This document shows, piece after piece, positions 52,736-64,000 of a stretch of 64,000 nucleotides of DNA (positions within the stretch are counted from its first letter, which is position 1; every line of letters begins with the position of its first letter). The stretch is from Roridomyces roridus. Its lineage: Eukaryota; Basidiomycota; Agaricomycetes; Agaricales; Mycenaceae. The position numbers and the translations under genes were made by a program. The DNA lies in NCBI GenBank assembly GCA_029378245.1, contig JARKIF010000006.1, forward strand, positions 2,852,001 to 2,916,000. Reading direction: 5' to 3'. The notes below the pieces were generated by a model. That model saw nothing but the letters and a program-made list of their open reading frames with translations. It had not been told where the DNA came from and made no database searches.

Positions 52736-55700
52736 CTAGCGCGTTGGATCGTACAGGTAGTTGCGCAGACCTTTACCTCCACTGCCGCCGCCGCCAACCC
52801 GCATCGGTCGCCCCTGCTGGCCCGCCTCGTCCGATCCACCACTGGAAGACGTACTGGCGCGTTCATACCGCTCAGGGTATGCCCTCAGCACAAGCCCTTC
52901 CATGCTCGAATTCATTGACTTGTCCGCAGCGTTGTGGTTCCCACGCAGCAGACTGAACGAGCTGCTCTTCCGCATCGACCGGTCCCTTGACTTGTCCTTG
53001 TCCTTGTTCTTGTCCCGTCTGAGCAACTTGAGCGTGTCCTTCCTAGTAGGCAATGCGAGCGGCAACGAACTCTTGCTCGTATTCGGCGAGGTTCGATACC
53101 CATACCCACCTAGTTCAGTGGACCCATGCCCCGACTGACTCGCACTCGGACTCCCCGTCGACAAGCTCGCATACGAATCGCTCGCACCGAGCATCGGCGG
53201 CGGTATCGACGCGGGCAGCCGCGTCTCCCCCGCTCTATAAACCCGCATCTCAGTCTGACTCGACCCAGCCTTGGCCATCTGCTCCATCTTCCACATCTCA
53301 CTAGGCGCCATAGCCTCCCTATATCCATCACTGCTATCCGCCGACCGTGACCTCGAGCGGCGCCGATTAAGCCCTGCAGCAGAGGCAAGCGGTACAGGCG
53401 GCGGCGCCGCACGCGTGTTCCTCCTCCGCCTGCGCGACCTGACAGACCGCGCACGAGAAAAGGTACTCTTGGCGTCAAAGCTCGGCGTACCGCTATCCAT
53501 CGACGCCCCATCCGGAATCGGCTTCTCATCCTCGCTATCTTCGTCGCTAGAGTCGGATAGAATCATATCCGCGTCCACACTGGTCCGTCTCGCGTAGCGC
53601 ATAGGACTGGGTGAACGGTCCCGCTGCGGTTCCGGAGCAGGAGCAGTAAACGTCTGATCGTTCCCAACGTCCATATCGTCGTATAAATCCAACTCATCAT
53701 CGTCAAACTCGTCGTCCAAATCCGGATCACCCGAAGTCGCAAAGACGGGCGGCGAAAGTGAAACGCCATTCATCTCCTCGCCTTGGACCTCACCCTCCAG
53801 CGCAGAAAGCCAAGGGTTGTTGCCGTTTTCATCTCTAGCAGAATCCGGATTCGCACCGTCGTCTTCGTCGAGAGGGTGCGAGTGAATCGGCGGTGTCAAA
53901 GGCCCAGGTACCACGCCCACGTCGACGTCAATAGGCGACGTAAATTGCGCCCGTCGGCGATCGCGCCTAGTAGTCTCAAACTCCTTCTCCATGTCAGACC
54001 CGTGCCAATCACGTGAAGATGCGGGCGTCGTTGCAGCCGTAGCAGGACTCTCCTCAGACCACCCAGAACCAGAACCCGAGCCAGATCCGTCATCCCACCG
54101 ATGCCAGGCACTGGAAGCGGGCGTCGAATTCGCCGTTGACGCACTACTAGCCAGCGGGCTTGTCGTATACCCCGGATGCCCGCCATGAAGACCAGCACTG
54201 GCTGGGCTCCCACGCTGCGCTCGCAACACCGCACCCATGGTCAACGGTGGCGGTGGAACCGGCGACGGCGTAGGGCTACCGCTGCTTCCAGCACTGCTGG
54301 GACTACTGCCAGGACTGACAGTCCCACGGGCTGCCACTCTCGCGGCAGCCGTTCGTATTGTTACGAGAGGAGGGGGTGGTGGCGGCGGGACAAATGGAGT
54401 TGCCGGTGCCAGCGTAGTAGCGGAGCGAGAGCCTTCGCCATATGGTAATAGTGGAGGAGTTGGAGGAGGTACGAGGGGTCCAGAAAGGGAGGCAGCGCGC
54501 CCGTGAGTTGGACGCGCGGTCACGAGAGGAGGCGGTGGCGGCGGTTTATTCGTATTGACTGGCGTAGAGCTGGAAGGAGAGCGGGAATGTGTGAGGGTCC
54601 GAGGTGATGGAGGTGCTGTAGATATATTAGCAAGTGTGCATGGTATAGAGGCGATTCACTCACCTCCACCTGCACCAACCCCCGGAGGCAAACTCGATTT
54701 GCGCTTGGCTATATTCGCCACTCCCAAAACTGCTCCACTCGGTGCCGGCGAAACATTAAAAGTCGTACCAGCAGCAGGCGTGTTGGGTGCGCTGCCCTTC
54801 TTCTTGGCGCCACCACTATTTTCCCTCTGTATTGATGGCCTGCGTGAGAGCTGCTGGCCAGCAGTAATACGCTGCTGCTCCGCGGAAGCTTGCTTCCTGA
54901 TCGTCCGTTCCCGCTCCTGCATTGCTTCAGAGCTCATCTTGCGCGAGAGAGTCGAGGGGAGGAGGTCTGCAGAGGGTTTACGTGACAAGGAAGGGGAAGC
55001 TTTGCGCGATATGTGGCCTGTGACGACGCCTCGAGAATGCGAGTCGGTGGCGGGGCGCGGTGCCCAGACACCCGAGACGCCGTCAAAGGGGAGAGTAGGA
55101 CTTGGTCCGGCGTTTGGGCGCGTTGTCGTGGGGGCGACGAATCTACATTACATTGGGTTTCATCAGTATGCAGTGGGAGAAAAGCATGCAGACACGCACG
55201 AGGAAGAAGCCGATGCGCTCGGATTCGCCACGCGAAAGGCAGCATCTGGGGTGCGCTGCCTCGTCCTACTGTCCTTGCGAGGTGATTTCTGTGACTTTCG
55301 CGAAGGGCCCGCTTGGCTTGATGAGCTTGCCACGGGCCTCGAGGACGACGATGAACCAGCTACCGGCGGCGGCAAGGGTGGAAGAGGCCTGCCAGTCAAG
55401 GGAGAGATGGCAGAGGCTGGCCCGGACAGATCTGGACTTGGACCAGGGATAGCGAGTGCAGATATGCTCGCACGGCGTTTGCCCTTGTCGCTGACGGGAG
55501 GGCTGACTGGGCCTGCATTTGGGCGACGGGTGAAAGTGGTGCTGCCCACGTTGATTGTGTCTAGTGGTGGCGGCACGGGGAGTGGGCGTGCAGGGGTAGC
55601 AGACGGGATGGCGGGTGATGACGATGACGAGGAGCCAGATATGGGCAGGTTACGGGTCGCAGAATGGGCTCGTCTGGTCGTAGACGAGGGTGGCACGTAG

Positions 55701-55882
55701 GGCTCGCGTGGAGGGCCCAGGTTGCCGTGGTGCACTACAGTCCAGCCCGCTGTAGTCGTTGTGGGATAGACGAGAGGACCGACGGCGGCGGCAGCCATGT
55801 AGTCTTGTGGGCGGTAAGCCAAGGCTGGATGGGTGCCTGGCTTGTTCTGCGGAATATTTTTTGGTTCGACGGACATGGCCAT
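52736..55882 (-). CDS. Large Ser/Pro-rich protein of unknown function
   Basis: Three exons join in frame: 55882-55200, 55142-54664 and 54615-52736 (1013 residues). The start MAMSVEPKNIPQNKPGTH was chosen as the first ATG before the protein-like sequence; an in-frame ATG at 55960 is possible. The protein is largely low complexity: Ser/Pro blocks, a polyproline run, an Asp/Glu-rich stretch (LDDEFDDDELDLYDDMDVG), SR-like dipeptides (RRRSRSRSAD), a Lys/Asp-rich repeat (RDKNKDKDKSRDRSMRKSSS) and a Gly-rich tail ending in LRNYLYDPTR. A charged helix, SSEAMQERERTIRKQASAEQ, is the most ordered segment. No catalytic motif, signal peptide or membrane helix is seen. Possibly a regulatory or scaffold protein; no function is assigned. 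A 381-codon plus-strand frame overlaps but is a shadow. Confidence 0.82.
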
Positions 55883-58287
55883 CGAGAGAGAGAAAAGGCA
55901 GAAACAGAATCGCTGTTGACAGCCCGCCGCGGTTTCATGTCGAAATCCCCATAAAGTCAAACACTCGACATTGATGCGTTTGGTCGGTCCTCTCTCTCCC
56001 CGTACATACGACCAAGATGCCTACTCTACGCTTGCTCTCAGGCCTTGTTTCATCTGTCCCTTAGAGCGCGCATGTCCTCTGTTACCTCCGTCCATCATCA
56101 CTGATAGCGTTGGCTGCTAGCTTGCTTCCCTATTCGTCTTCGCAACTGCGCAGTTCCAGCGAGCCCAGAGACCCCACCTAATACCCAACCCAATCACTGA
56201 TATCGCTCTTCTTCGTCTTGAATCAATCTTGGGATGATCTCCCTGACTGCCATCGCTCAACGCACATGTAGGATATACATGCATGCCCTCAATGCCCGGT
56301 CCAAATTGAGTCCCGCACCATCGCTACATGCATCCCTACACTGCTTTGACTCCACCTCCCGCGATGTCCCTGAATTGCCCTGGAAATGCCAGGATCAGCA
56401 CAAGCAAGTATTCCACCTTTCGCCGATCGGAGCTGTTGCATTCTTCCGTAACCCAACGATGGCATGAATGAAAGATTGTGGCGCGCGCCTAGCTTTACGG
56501 TCCGGCGCGATATATAATATGACTCGCCGGGAAATTCACAACCTGAGTGGATAATCGCCTGAATCACGATAGCGACGCGGTCATTGCAATTTACCCCGGC
56601 CCCCCCGCTCCAGTGGCCGTGAATTTCAAACAGGGTCGGCAGGCGATATTACTCCACTCGTGCTCTTTTGTGGTCTGCTGCACTCTAGTCTCTCATAAGC
56701 ATTCATGGCTCTCGACCAGTCTGGATCATGAATATGGCGCCCGCAAAGTATCCCTTGCACTTGACACCATAGCCGAGGCTGAACTTGATTCTTGCGCGAG
56801 TCCTCAAGAAGCTGTTCAATGTTTACTTTTTCGTTCGACTTTCCTGGGTGCAAAACTATGGCTACCACTGACAGTGGCGAACTGTCCACACAACTCAGAG
56901 CTCTCAGGACCTCAATGAACGGAACACATGGCGCATACATATCTCAAATTGAGGAAATTGAATACTTCCGATTCTTGAGCGCATCAACCTTACCAGAACC
57001 TTACCCACGAGACTCTGAGGGCGGGCGCTGATTCGGCTGCAGAGATTGAATTGCTTGCTTACTGCCGAGTAGGTACTTGCCGACGCGAGAAGTTAGAACA
57101 CATTTTGATATCTACGCGAACCCCGCCCGAGAAGTCAACCCAACGCATAGATCATCACATTTCGTCCCATGACCATCCGTCGGTCGTTCGCGTTCGCCAA
57201 GGTCCGCCCAACCGTTATCATTTTGTCAGATTCCGTCGTAGCAAGGACCTCAGCTGATCCTGGTTGGATCCTGGGGTACAGACCGTCTGTCGTACATCAG
57301 ATCCGTACACTGTTCACTCTGTCAGTGTCAATCAGTAGATGCCAAAAGATGTTGGAATGGCGCGCCGCCCCGGGCACTCACCTCAAACCCGCAACCCGCG
57401 CTTCCGAGTGAAAGCGGCCTTCCGGCGGTGTCACGAGCGAGTGCCAAGATCTAGAGTATACTATGTCTGCCCGCCTTTTGCGGCCGTCAACAGCCGTCAA
57501 CTTGAACTTGAACTGAAACTATCGTGACGGTGGGCGCGTCGGCGGTATACTTACCAAGTAATTCTATTCATTGCATGCTAGCAAGGGTCGCATGGATTTT
57601 CGCATATCGAGGTTTCAGTATTGCTCAGCCTGCTTGCTCAAAACAAAACTTGAACTCCGTGGTTCACCGTCAACTGTGGCGGTATACTAATACTATCCAT
57701 TGCATGTAAGGGTCGCGTGGAGAGTCACTGGATTGCGCATATCACTAAGTAGCAGGGTTTCAGTATTGCTCAGCCTGCTTCACAACTTGTGCTTCACAAT
57801 TCGAACTCCGTGGTTTACCGTCAAAAGAATGTGGGCATCATGACAGATTTTGTTCGGGCTTTGTCAAGTTGTGCTCGCCGTGGGATATACAAGTGAGTTG
57901 CAAGTGAGTGGTGAGTGAGTGTGGATCCCAACCATGTGGCCATCGAGGTCCGGGGAGGATTCAAGCAAGTACACCAATGACCATCATCACTGTACATGCG
58001 AAATCATTCCCGAATATGACCGACAAGTTGTTGTGTGCTGGGCTCCAAGGGAATACATAAATACTCGTGGCTCCAAGGTAGTCTCCGTGACAGTCCGTAT
58101 TCTTGCGTTCGGCGCTGACGAAGAGCTCGGAATCCAAGTCGGTCACAGCACAAGTATTCTTGAGGAACAGCTGGCGCTCACACCATAATCTCCAAGGAGA
58201 ACACCCCAGTCATACACCTCTGGATTGGATTGCAATACAAAGAAAACAGTTAACACAGCAAAGATACAGATTCCACACACCCTCTCT
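55883..58287. other. Gene-poor stretch with a tandem repeat
   Basis: Upstream region of the large minus gene and downstream region of the tannase-like gene. Frames up to 123 codons show no domains. A tandem duplication lies at about 57540-57826. Nothing else is supported. Confidence 0.45.
57540..57826 (+). repeat. Two-unit tandem repeat (about 140 bp)
   Basis: Unit 1 (about 57540-57671) and unit 2 (about 57676-57826) share GCGGTATACT, CATTGCATG, AAGGGTCGC, GGTTTCAGTATTGCTCAGCC and GAACTCCGTGGTT in the same order, with small gaps between them. Confidence 0.8.
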
Positions 58288-59985
58288 CTATTCCGTACAC
58301 CCATACTTCTCCCCGTCCCAAACACTCTTCTTCGGATACCGACAATGGACGCGCACAGACCCATCCGCCGCCGTACCCGTAATGTTATCCGGCGCAACGC
58401 CAGCTTCGACCCAATCCACAATCGCAAGCAGCACGTTATGTGAGCTGGCATTGAACTTGTTGGAAGCCACACCGGGCTGCCCAAAGTCCGCTGCACCCGG
58501 ACCGCCTGCACAGTGCCCCATCCCGGGCACGAGGAACAGGCGGTAGAATTCGTCGAGCGAGGGCATGCCCAGTGTCCTCGATACGAGGTCGTACATGCGC
58601 TTCGAGTTGCCCGAGGGGATTTGCTGGAGGGGGGGTTAGTGAGGTGATCAAGTGAGAGTCTGGAGAGGAGGACGCACGGGATCTATGCGGCCGTGGTATG
58701 TGAGGAATTTACCGCCTCGGTCGCGGAAGGCCGACATGTCGCCGTCGAAAGTCTTGATACCATAGGGATTGGCCTCTTCCATCAGTCGTCCTTGGACAGG
58801 CCCATACTGGCCAAAGTCAAATTCGGTTACATTGAGCACCACATATTGCAGCCAATCCTGTCGGCGGTACATCAACACCTCGCAGAAACGGGACTGAAAG
58901 CACTTACCCTAGGATACGGTGAAATCTCCCCCTTGAACACCACACTGTCCATATACAGTGCTTCAGAGCCGGGGTCGAATCGTGGCATTACGAGCTCGCC
59001 CTGGTCGTACAAGGGCGCGTATATCTTGCGCAGAGCGTTAACCTGCGCGAGAGAGGGGCATTTCTCGCCACTGTCGCCATTCTTGCATATGAGCGCCTCG
59101 GGTCGGAAGTCACACGAATCGGGCTCGGTGATCACGCCGTCACGCACACCGTCCAAAGCATCGCACTGGGAAAGAATCTCCGCTGCGACGAGCTTCCAAA
59201 GCCCTGCCGGGATGAACGCGGAGGAGGACTGGGGATCTGGGGCGCCAAGTGCACGACCTAGCATCCCCGTCCAGTGCAGTAGGTGGTTAAAGTCCGTCGC
59301 TGGGGCACCAGCCACGACCCCGTCGAAGTCTTGCGGATAATGGAGAGCGCTGTACGTAGCTTGACGGCCTCCACTCGAGCACCCGATGTAGTATGATTTA
59401 TCGTGCGGCCGACCGTAGTACATTTCGACGATCTGCTTGCCGACCAGAGCTTCCGTGTGGATGGAACGGGACACATAGTCGTGCAGCACTTCCTCATTCC
59501 AAGGAACGGAAGACCCCTGTTACCATCGTGCCCGTTGTTGGAGCCCACGGTCGCAAAGTGCATCGCCGAACCATAGTCCAGCTCGCGGTACGAGATGCCT
59601 AGCTTCGCTCAACAATGAGGGGTAAATGAGGAAGAGAGTACACACATCCACCCAGACCGCCATTTCCTAGTGCCAGAAAGCGTCCATGCCAGTCATCTGG
59701 GAGCCATGCTTCAGCGCGTATTGACGACGTAGGACTTGTCTCGGTGGTAAAGTGAACGCGACATAGCGAGGCGCTCACGGACGCTTTGGAGTAGCACGGG
59801 CCCTGCGTCTTGACTGTCCTTCCCCCACGCACATATGCGACGTCGAGGATGGTGGTGTTTTCGATGGTGAGGTTCGTTTTGAGCGCCATACATCGTTGGT
59901 AGTTCTCCCCATGGCCCCAGCTTGAGAACAGGGGGAGGCTGCTCGTTAGGAGCTTGGAAATGTAGTTGAGATTGAGGAAATCCAT
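58288..59985 (-). CDS. Tannase/feruloyl esterase family, with a frame break
   Basis: Secreted alpha/beta-hydrolase acting on tannins or feruloyl esters of plant cell walls. Exons: 59985-59646, 59598-58908, 58857-58678 and 58623-58288. Motifs: ALGNGGLGGCISY, MHFATVGSNNGHDG, then SRSIHTEALVGKQIVEMYYG, the nucleophile motif GCSSGGRQA, LDGVRDGVITEPDSCDF (calcium loop and disulfide region), GRIDP and VPGMGHCAGGPG with the catalytic His next to its Cys. In exon 2 the GHDGNRGLPFL segment and the WNEEVLHDYVS segment are in different frames (about 59490-59500), one base short. Either a one-base deletion, a sequencing error, or an unusually short 35 nt intron explains it. The start at 59985 (MDFLNLNYISKLLTSSLPLF) gives a weak signal-like segment; 60102 is an in-frame alternative. 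Confidence 0.82.
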
Positions 59986-60860
59986 GGAGAAGGCCTCAGC
60001 GGAGTCCTCAAGTAGCAGTGACGCCTCCAAATCATGGTGGCAGTTGATCAGTGACCCGAGTAGACGACGACGATTGTGATGGAGACGAGCTCTCTCGTGC
60101 ATTCTGACATCCTATCTCACTTGGCTGCCCTCGCTCGGAAGCTACTCGAATGAACGCAACGGAACTTTGACGGAACTTGTCGCAAAACAAGAAAGCCTGA
60201 TGCTCCAATCAGGAGAGCGGCAAAGGCTAGCACGGACCGCGCTTGTATGTTGTCGGGATGCCCAACTGCAAGTATCTTCCCTCGACTCGAAGGTCATGTA
60301 TCAGCGCTTGATGGGGTAGCACGACCTCTGACGTCGGGCGCTCTCATGGAAAGAGTGATACCGGCTCTCCGCCAGGCCCCAACCCACGAGGCGCTTATTC
60401 CTGGCGAGTTCTTGGGAGAAAAACTTGTCTTGGCAGTAAGAGCTCTGGAAGAACCTCTTGCGGACTGTCCTTTGTGTATCCAAATGGTTATGACCATTCA
60501 ATCTGTCAGGGCACACGACCTCGAAGAAACCTTGACACTCGGATCATCTTTCCATGGAAGCGTACAGCGCCCAAACCCATCTTTAATCTGAATCACTTAT
60601 AACCGACATTCATACGTTAGATTCGCCTCCCCTTCCTCTTCACTTCCAGCTGCCGACTTTTCTCTTAGACTTCTTTCTCCGCTAGCGTAGCCTAGTTGAT
60701 CCCTTTGCTACTACTTATACGTTTGGGCTCCACACCTCGCACTTTCACTCCTTGCTCGCAACCTCCACCATGGTCGCATCCAATCCCCTCTTCCGTAGCT
60801 ATATCCAATCCACTGTGCTATCCAGCTGCTGACTCTTGCATTCCAGAGGGCGGCCTGTCG
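59986..60860. other. Divergent promoter region
   Basis: Lies between the tannase-like start and the bestrophin-like start. An ATG at 60770 (MVASNPLFRSYIQST) may belong to a first exon of the bestrophin gene, but I could not join it in frame. A plus frame of 114 codons at 60247-60591 has no visible domain. Confidence 0.4.
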
Positions 60861-62868
60861 ATGAAAAAGTTCAGCGCTACTGTGGTGAATGACATTTGGC
60901 CTGAAGTCGCATTTTTCACGGCTGTCGCCACCAGTGCGTATTCCCGGCTACTTTGAGTGGCATAACATCTAATTGCCGCGAACAGTGGTGGCCACGATCA
61001 CGGAGATGAAGATTCACAATCTTGCAATCAACAGTGCTCTGCTTACCGTCCTTGGTACGGTCCTCGGTCTGGTCATCTCTTTCCGTACTAGTTCGGCGTA
61101 TGAGAGGTGTGGATGTCTGCCTTTCTTATCCCAGTGTAGTTTCTGACTTGTCGCAGATACCAGGATGGAAGGAAAATGTGGACTAACATCTCGATCGCGT
61201 CGAGGAATATTGCTCAGATTGTGAGTGGCATGCAAAGGTCATATAGTACAGCGCTAGAACGATTTGGCAGATTTGGATTCATGTGCCGTTCGAACGCACC
61301 TACAAAGATAAAACAAAGATGACGATCACGCAGAGCGTCGTCGAGAAGAAATCCATGATCAACCTCGTACAAGCTTTCTCCGTCGCAGTCAAGGTGCGAT
61401 CACCCACTCTCGAAATGTCCCCTTTCTCATCCATAGCTTAGCACTCCCTGCGCGGCGAGACTGGCGTCTACTTCCAGGATCTCTATTCCCTCATCTGCTT
61501 CCTCCCTCGTTACGCAAACGCGGCAGGGACCGGTGCGGACATGCTTCCCCTCTGGGCAGCCTCTGAGGACGACGAGTACCCTCTCAGCGGTGCTCGTCCT
61601 CCGCCGCCTTCTCGGGAAGCTACCATCGCTGTCCCTTCCTCCGAGGACGGCAAATCCTCACCCAACTCGTGGTTCCGCCGCAAGCCGAGCAGCCGTCAAA
61701 ATTCGATGGACCCGGAAAAGGCGCTCGCCGATGTTCAAAGCCATCGTCCACTGGGACCCGCACGCGACCCTCCTCCGGCGTCTATCTACGATTATTTTCC
61801 TTTCTTGCGCATCTTTAGTATTTTCGTCCGTCCTTTCCGCAAGAGTAACAAGAAGTACAAGCGGGATGCTTTCGGGCGCAAGATCAAGCCCAGCTTCTCG
61901 GAGAGCAATGTGCCCATCGAGGTTGCTGTTTATCTGAACAAGTGAGTGATCCAATGCTCGACCATCGTCTTCTCGCTCATATTTTCCAAAGCTACCTGGC
62001 TTGTGAGTTTCCTGCGCTATCATCGAGCTTGATCTTGATCGCCTTCAAGACTGTTTGAACAATGGCTGGCTTCAGCCCGCCCTCGCCACCGGTCTCATGA
62101 ACAACATCGCCAGTCTCCAGGACACCATGGCCAACTTGGAGCGCATCGGGAACACTCCTTTGCCATTCGCTTACCAGGCCCATCTTCGCATGTCACTCTG
62201 GTATGTGAGTCGTAGTGACGGCGGATCTCACTCATAGCTCCCAGGCTTTACCTTTTATTCCTTCCGTTCCAAGTCGTATCCACCATGCATTACTTGATCA
62301 TTCCCGGGACTGCATTTGCCTCATTCTTGCTCCTCGGGTTCCTTGAAATTGGTATGTTCTGTATTTTCTCCTTCGCGAGTATGGGGTATTGACGGCATTG
62401 CAGGCCAGGAAATGTACGCAAGCCTCGGTCTTCATCTTCCGATATACTTACCGGCACTCTAGCGAGAACCCCTTTGGCTACGACGAGAACGATCTTGGTA
62501 TACTTTACTTCCTCAATCCCATTCTATCAACCTCACTCCCTCTTCCAGACCTCGACGGATTCTGCCTGGCAATCCAGCGCGAGCTACACGAAATTACGGC
62601 AGTAAGTCATCCGACCTTCTCTCATACTCAGACACCCACTCAAGAGTTTGTTTGCCAGCACACCACCCCGGAACCAAGCACGTTTGTCTTCACCTCGTGG
62701 AATCAGCCATTCGCACCGGCGGACAGGCGCAGTGCCGAGGAGCTCACGCGCGACGCCGAGCAGAGTTATCAACACGCTGACCACCCCGACACCGAACCGG
62801 GTATGGCCACCATCCGTCGGACGTTGCTCAAGAACTGGCGCGATGTCGACATCATTACGCGTCAATAA
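60861..62868 (+). CDS. Bestrophin-like (RFP-TM) anion channel
   Basis: Membrane chloride-channel family. Twelve exons keep frame: 60861-60933, 60986-61106, 61157-61220, 61271-61393, 61442-61941, 61992-62002, 62050-62200, 62245-62351, 62404-62413, 62463-62497, 62549-62601 and 62659-62868 (485 residues). Motifs: DIWPEVAFFTAVATMVA, LGTVLGLVISFRTSSAYERY (the family's selectivity-region signature), DGRKMWTNISIASRNIAQII, FSVAVKHSLRGE, AHLRMSLWLYLLFLPFQVV and ENPFGYDENDLDLDGFC, the conserved C-terminal acidic motif. An inserted disordered loop of about 85 residues (roughly 190-275) precedes the RIFSIFVRPF segment. Exons 6 and 9 are only 11 and 10 nt. The start may lie in an upstream exon, since family members usually have 15-25 more residues. 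Confidence 0.9.
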
Positions 62869-63474
62869 ATTTCCAGCTTTCTTCCTGTGTTGTACATATG
62901 TATGCGTGTGCTTTAATTATATTGCGCCTCAGTGGTGCCCGTTGTATTTCGATCCTTGGACGCTTGCTAAGGAAAACAAGGACCTACAATCTTCCAAATC
63001 GGGTAACCCCTCTTGCTCTCTCTCTCTCCTCTTTCTCATTCTCCAGCGGCACGCGCTCTGTATCTCTTCCACGCCCTTGTCCTGCACGAAACTCGCTCGC
63101 TGGGAAGACGATGGAGACCTTGGTGGGTCAGCCTTATTGAAGGCGATCGCGACCCCCACTCAGAGTGGCGCAGTTGGTGACCCACATCGTACAAAACCTG
63201 GCAGCAAAGCAAAGGGACAACTTCCCCTCCCCATACCCCGGCGTCGACGACCACGTTCCACTTCTCGAAGGTTCTTCTGCACGTAAAAAAAAGGATTCCG
63301 AGTCGACACGCCATAACAATATTGATATATTTCCTTGTTTCTACTATACATTGGATGAGATGAGGGAGAGTAATGAGGGTATCAGTAAGGTAAGTACATG
63401 CTTGGAAGGCTGCACGACGAATAATCCCATCAGCGAATAGCCCGAGGACACGAGGATAGGGAACTCACCCTGGA
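62869..63474. other. Intergenic, tail-to-tail
   Basis: 3' flanks of the bestrophin-like gene and of the next minus-strand gene. Short frames on both strands look like chance. Confidence 0.4.
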
Positions 63475-64000
63475 TTATCCAAAAACGCTCGACCCCGACT
63501 TCTTCGACTCGTTAGTCCGCTCCAAGAGGTTGTTAAGGTTTCTCGTCACCGTACCCGCCGCCGCCTTGACCCGATCCTTGTCGCGCTCGCTGACCTTGGA
63601 CAGGACCTTCTGGTTAAAGTGGTCCTCATGCCACCTCCGCAACTGTTGTCGAATTCGGTCTTTGGTCGACTTATCCGCGTCCGGATAATGAGGCGACATA
63701 ATATACGCATCGACCGCGCCCGACGTGATATCCTCCGCGCTATTGGCCTTCTTGTACACTGGCCACGGCAACATATCCCACGTAACCTCGGCATGCGCAG
63801 ACATCTTCGCCCACTGCTGCTCATGCGTCTGATAGATCTTGACAACGTCCTCCTTGGTCAGCATCCGACCCGCCTTCTCCTTCGCCTGCCGCTCCCGCTC
63901 CATTGCTCCTGCATCCTCCGGAACTGCTCCTCCGCCTGCTGCTGCTGGCGGCGCGCCCAATCATCGGAATTCGTCGGTGGAGGATCGCGGCTAGACTGTG
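63475..64000 (-). CDS. NFKBIL1-like (J-domain-related) protein, 3' part
   Basis: The C-terminal part of a gene that continues past the right edge. It reads KAGRMLTKEDVVKIYQTHEQ, then WAKMSAHAEVTWDMLPWPVY, DAYIMSPHYPDADKSTKDRI and RQQLRRWHEDHFNQKVLSKV, ending NLNNLLERTNESKKSGSSVF. The order 'DIPWP', helix, 'RIR..LRRWHPDRF' is typical of fungal proteins annotated as NF-kappa-B inhibitor-like 1, which have a divergent J-like segment. Here His-Glu-Asp replaces HPD. Near 63900-63960 a second frame also looks coding (RQQQQAEEQFRRMQEQ), so an intron or frame difference near 63910 is possible. Confidence 0.65.

Noticed and set aside
54555..55700. Plus-strand frame of 381 codons
   Set aside because: It lies opposite a three-exon minus gene whose splice junctions all keep frame; the plus frame is a GC-rich shadow with no domain.
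1..64000. CRISPR arrays, operons, ribosome-binding sites
   Set aside because: The window is eukaryotic with spliced genes; no regularly spaced direct repeats with unique spacers were seen.

Overview
The window is nuclear DNA from a filamentous basidiomycete, most likely an agaricomycete mushroom-forming fungus. The genes are split by many 45-65 nt GT-AG introns. They include families that I recognise as basidiomycete-typical (DUF6534 membrane proteins, DUF6593, DUF7137, tannase/feruloyl esterase, bestrophin-like channel). A chromodomain Ty3/gypsy retrotransposon and several non-autonomous DNA transposons interrupt the gene space. All assignments come from reading the sequence; no database search was run.

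Layout. 0.4-4.5 kb: transaldolase (-), an unknown protein (-), an unknown protein (+). 4.9-10.2 kb: a tandem duplication of an arrestin-like gene with a signal-peptide-like start; copy A reads through, copy B carries a 360 bp insertion and a 2-nt frame change. 10.5-16.3 kb: a very intron-rich hydantoinase A/B (5-oxoprolinase family) gene (-). 17-21 kb: tRNA-like and repeat DNA, a DUF6534 gene (-) and a transposon end. 21.3-23.9 kb: weakly supported. 23.9-30.9 kb: LYS2 (alpha-aminoadipate reductase, +) and LYS9 (saccharopine reductase, -), two consecutive steps of fungal lysine synthesis, arranged tail to tail. 31.1-32.7 kb: a hAT-like element containing a nested MITE, ending about 40 bp before a DUF7137 gene (+). 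34.2-35.8 kb: a C2H2 regulator (-). 37.3-39.3 kb: a second DUF6534 gene (+). 39.6-46.3 kb: a complete chromovirus on the minus strand with identical 475 bp LTRs and a 5 bp target duplication. 46.4-48.6 kb: another hAT-like element and repeats. 48.7-50.4 kb: a third DUF6534 copy (-), interrupted by a MITE and lacking its 3' end. 51.4-64 kb: DUF6593 protein (+), a 1013-residue Ser/Pro-rich protein (-), tannase-like esterase (-) with a frame break, bestrophin-like channel (+) with two microexons, and the 3' part of an NFKBIL1-like gene (-).

Functional links. LYS2 and LYS9 act in succession in the alpha-aminoadipate pathway. Otherwise the genes look like ordinary unlinked fungal genes. The most unusual signals are in the mobile DNA: the chromovirus has perfect -1 slippery heptamers at both the gag/linker and linker/pol overlaps plus an amber codon inside gag; one MITE sits in a coding exon with splice-like ends that would restore the frame; and one MITE is nested in a hAT-like element, with a second copy of that element supplying the empty site. 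I see no defence system, toxin or new pathway.
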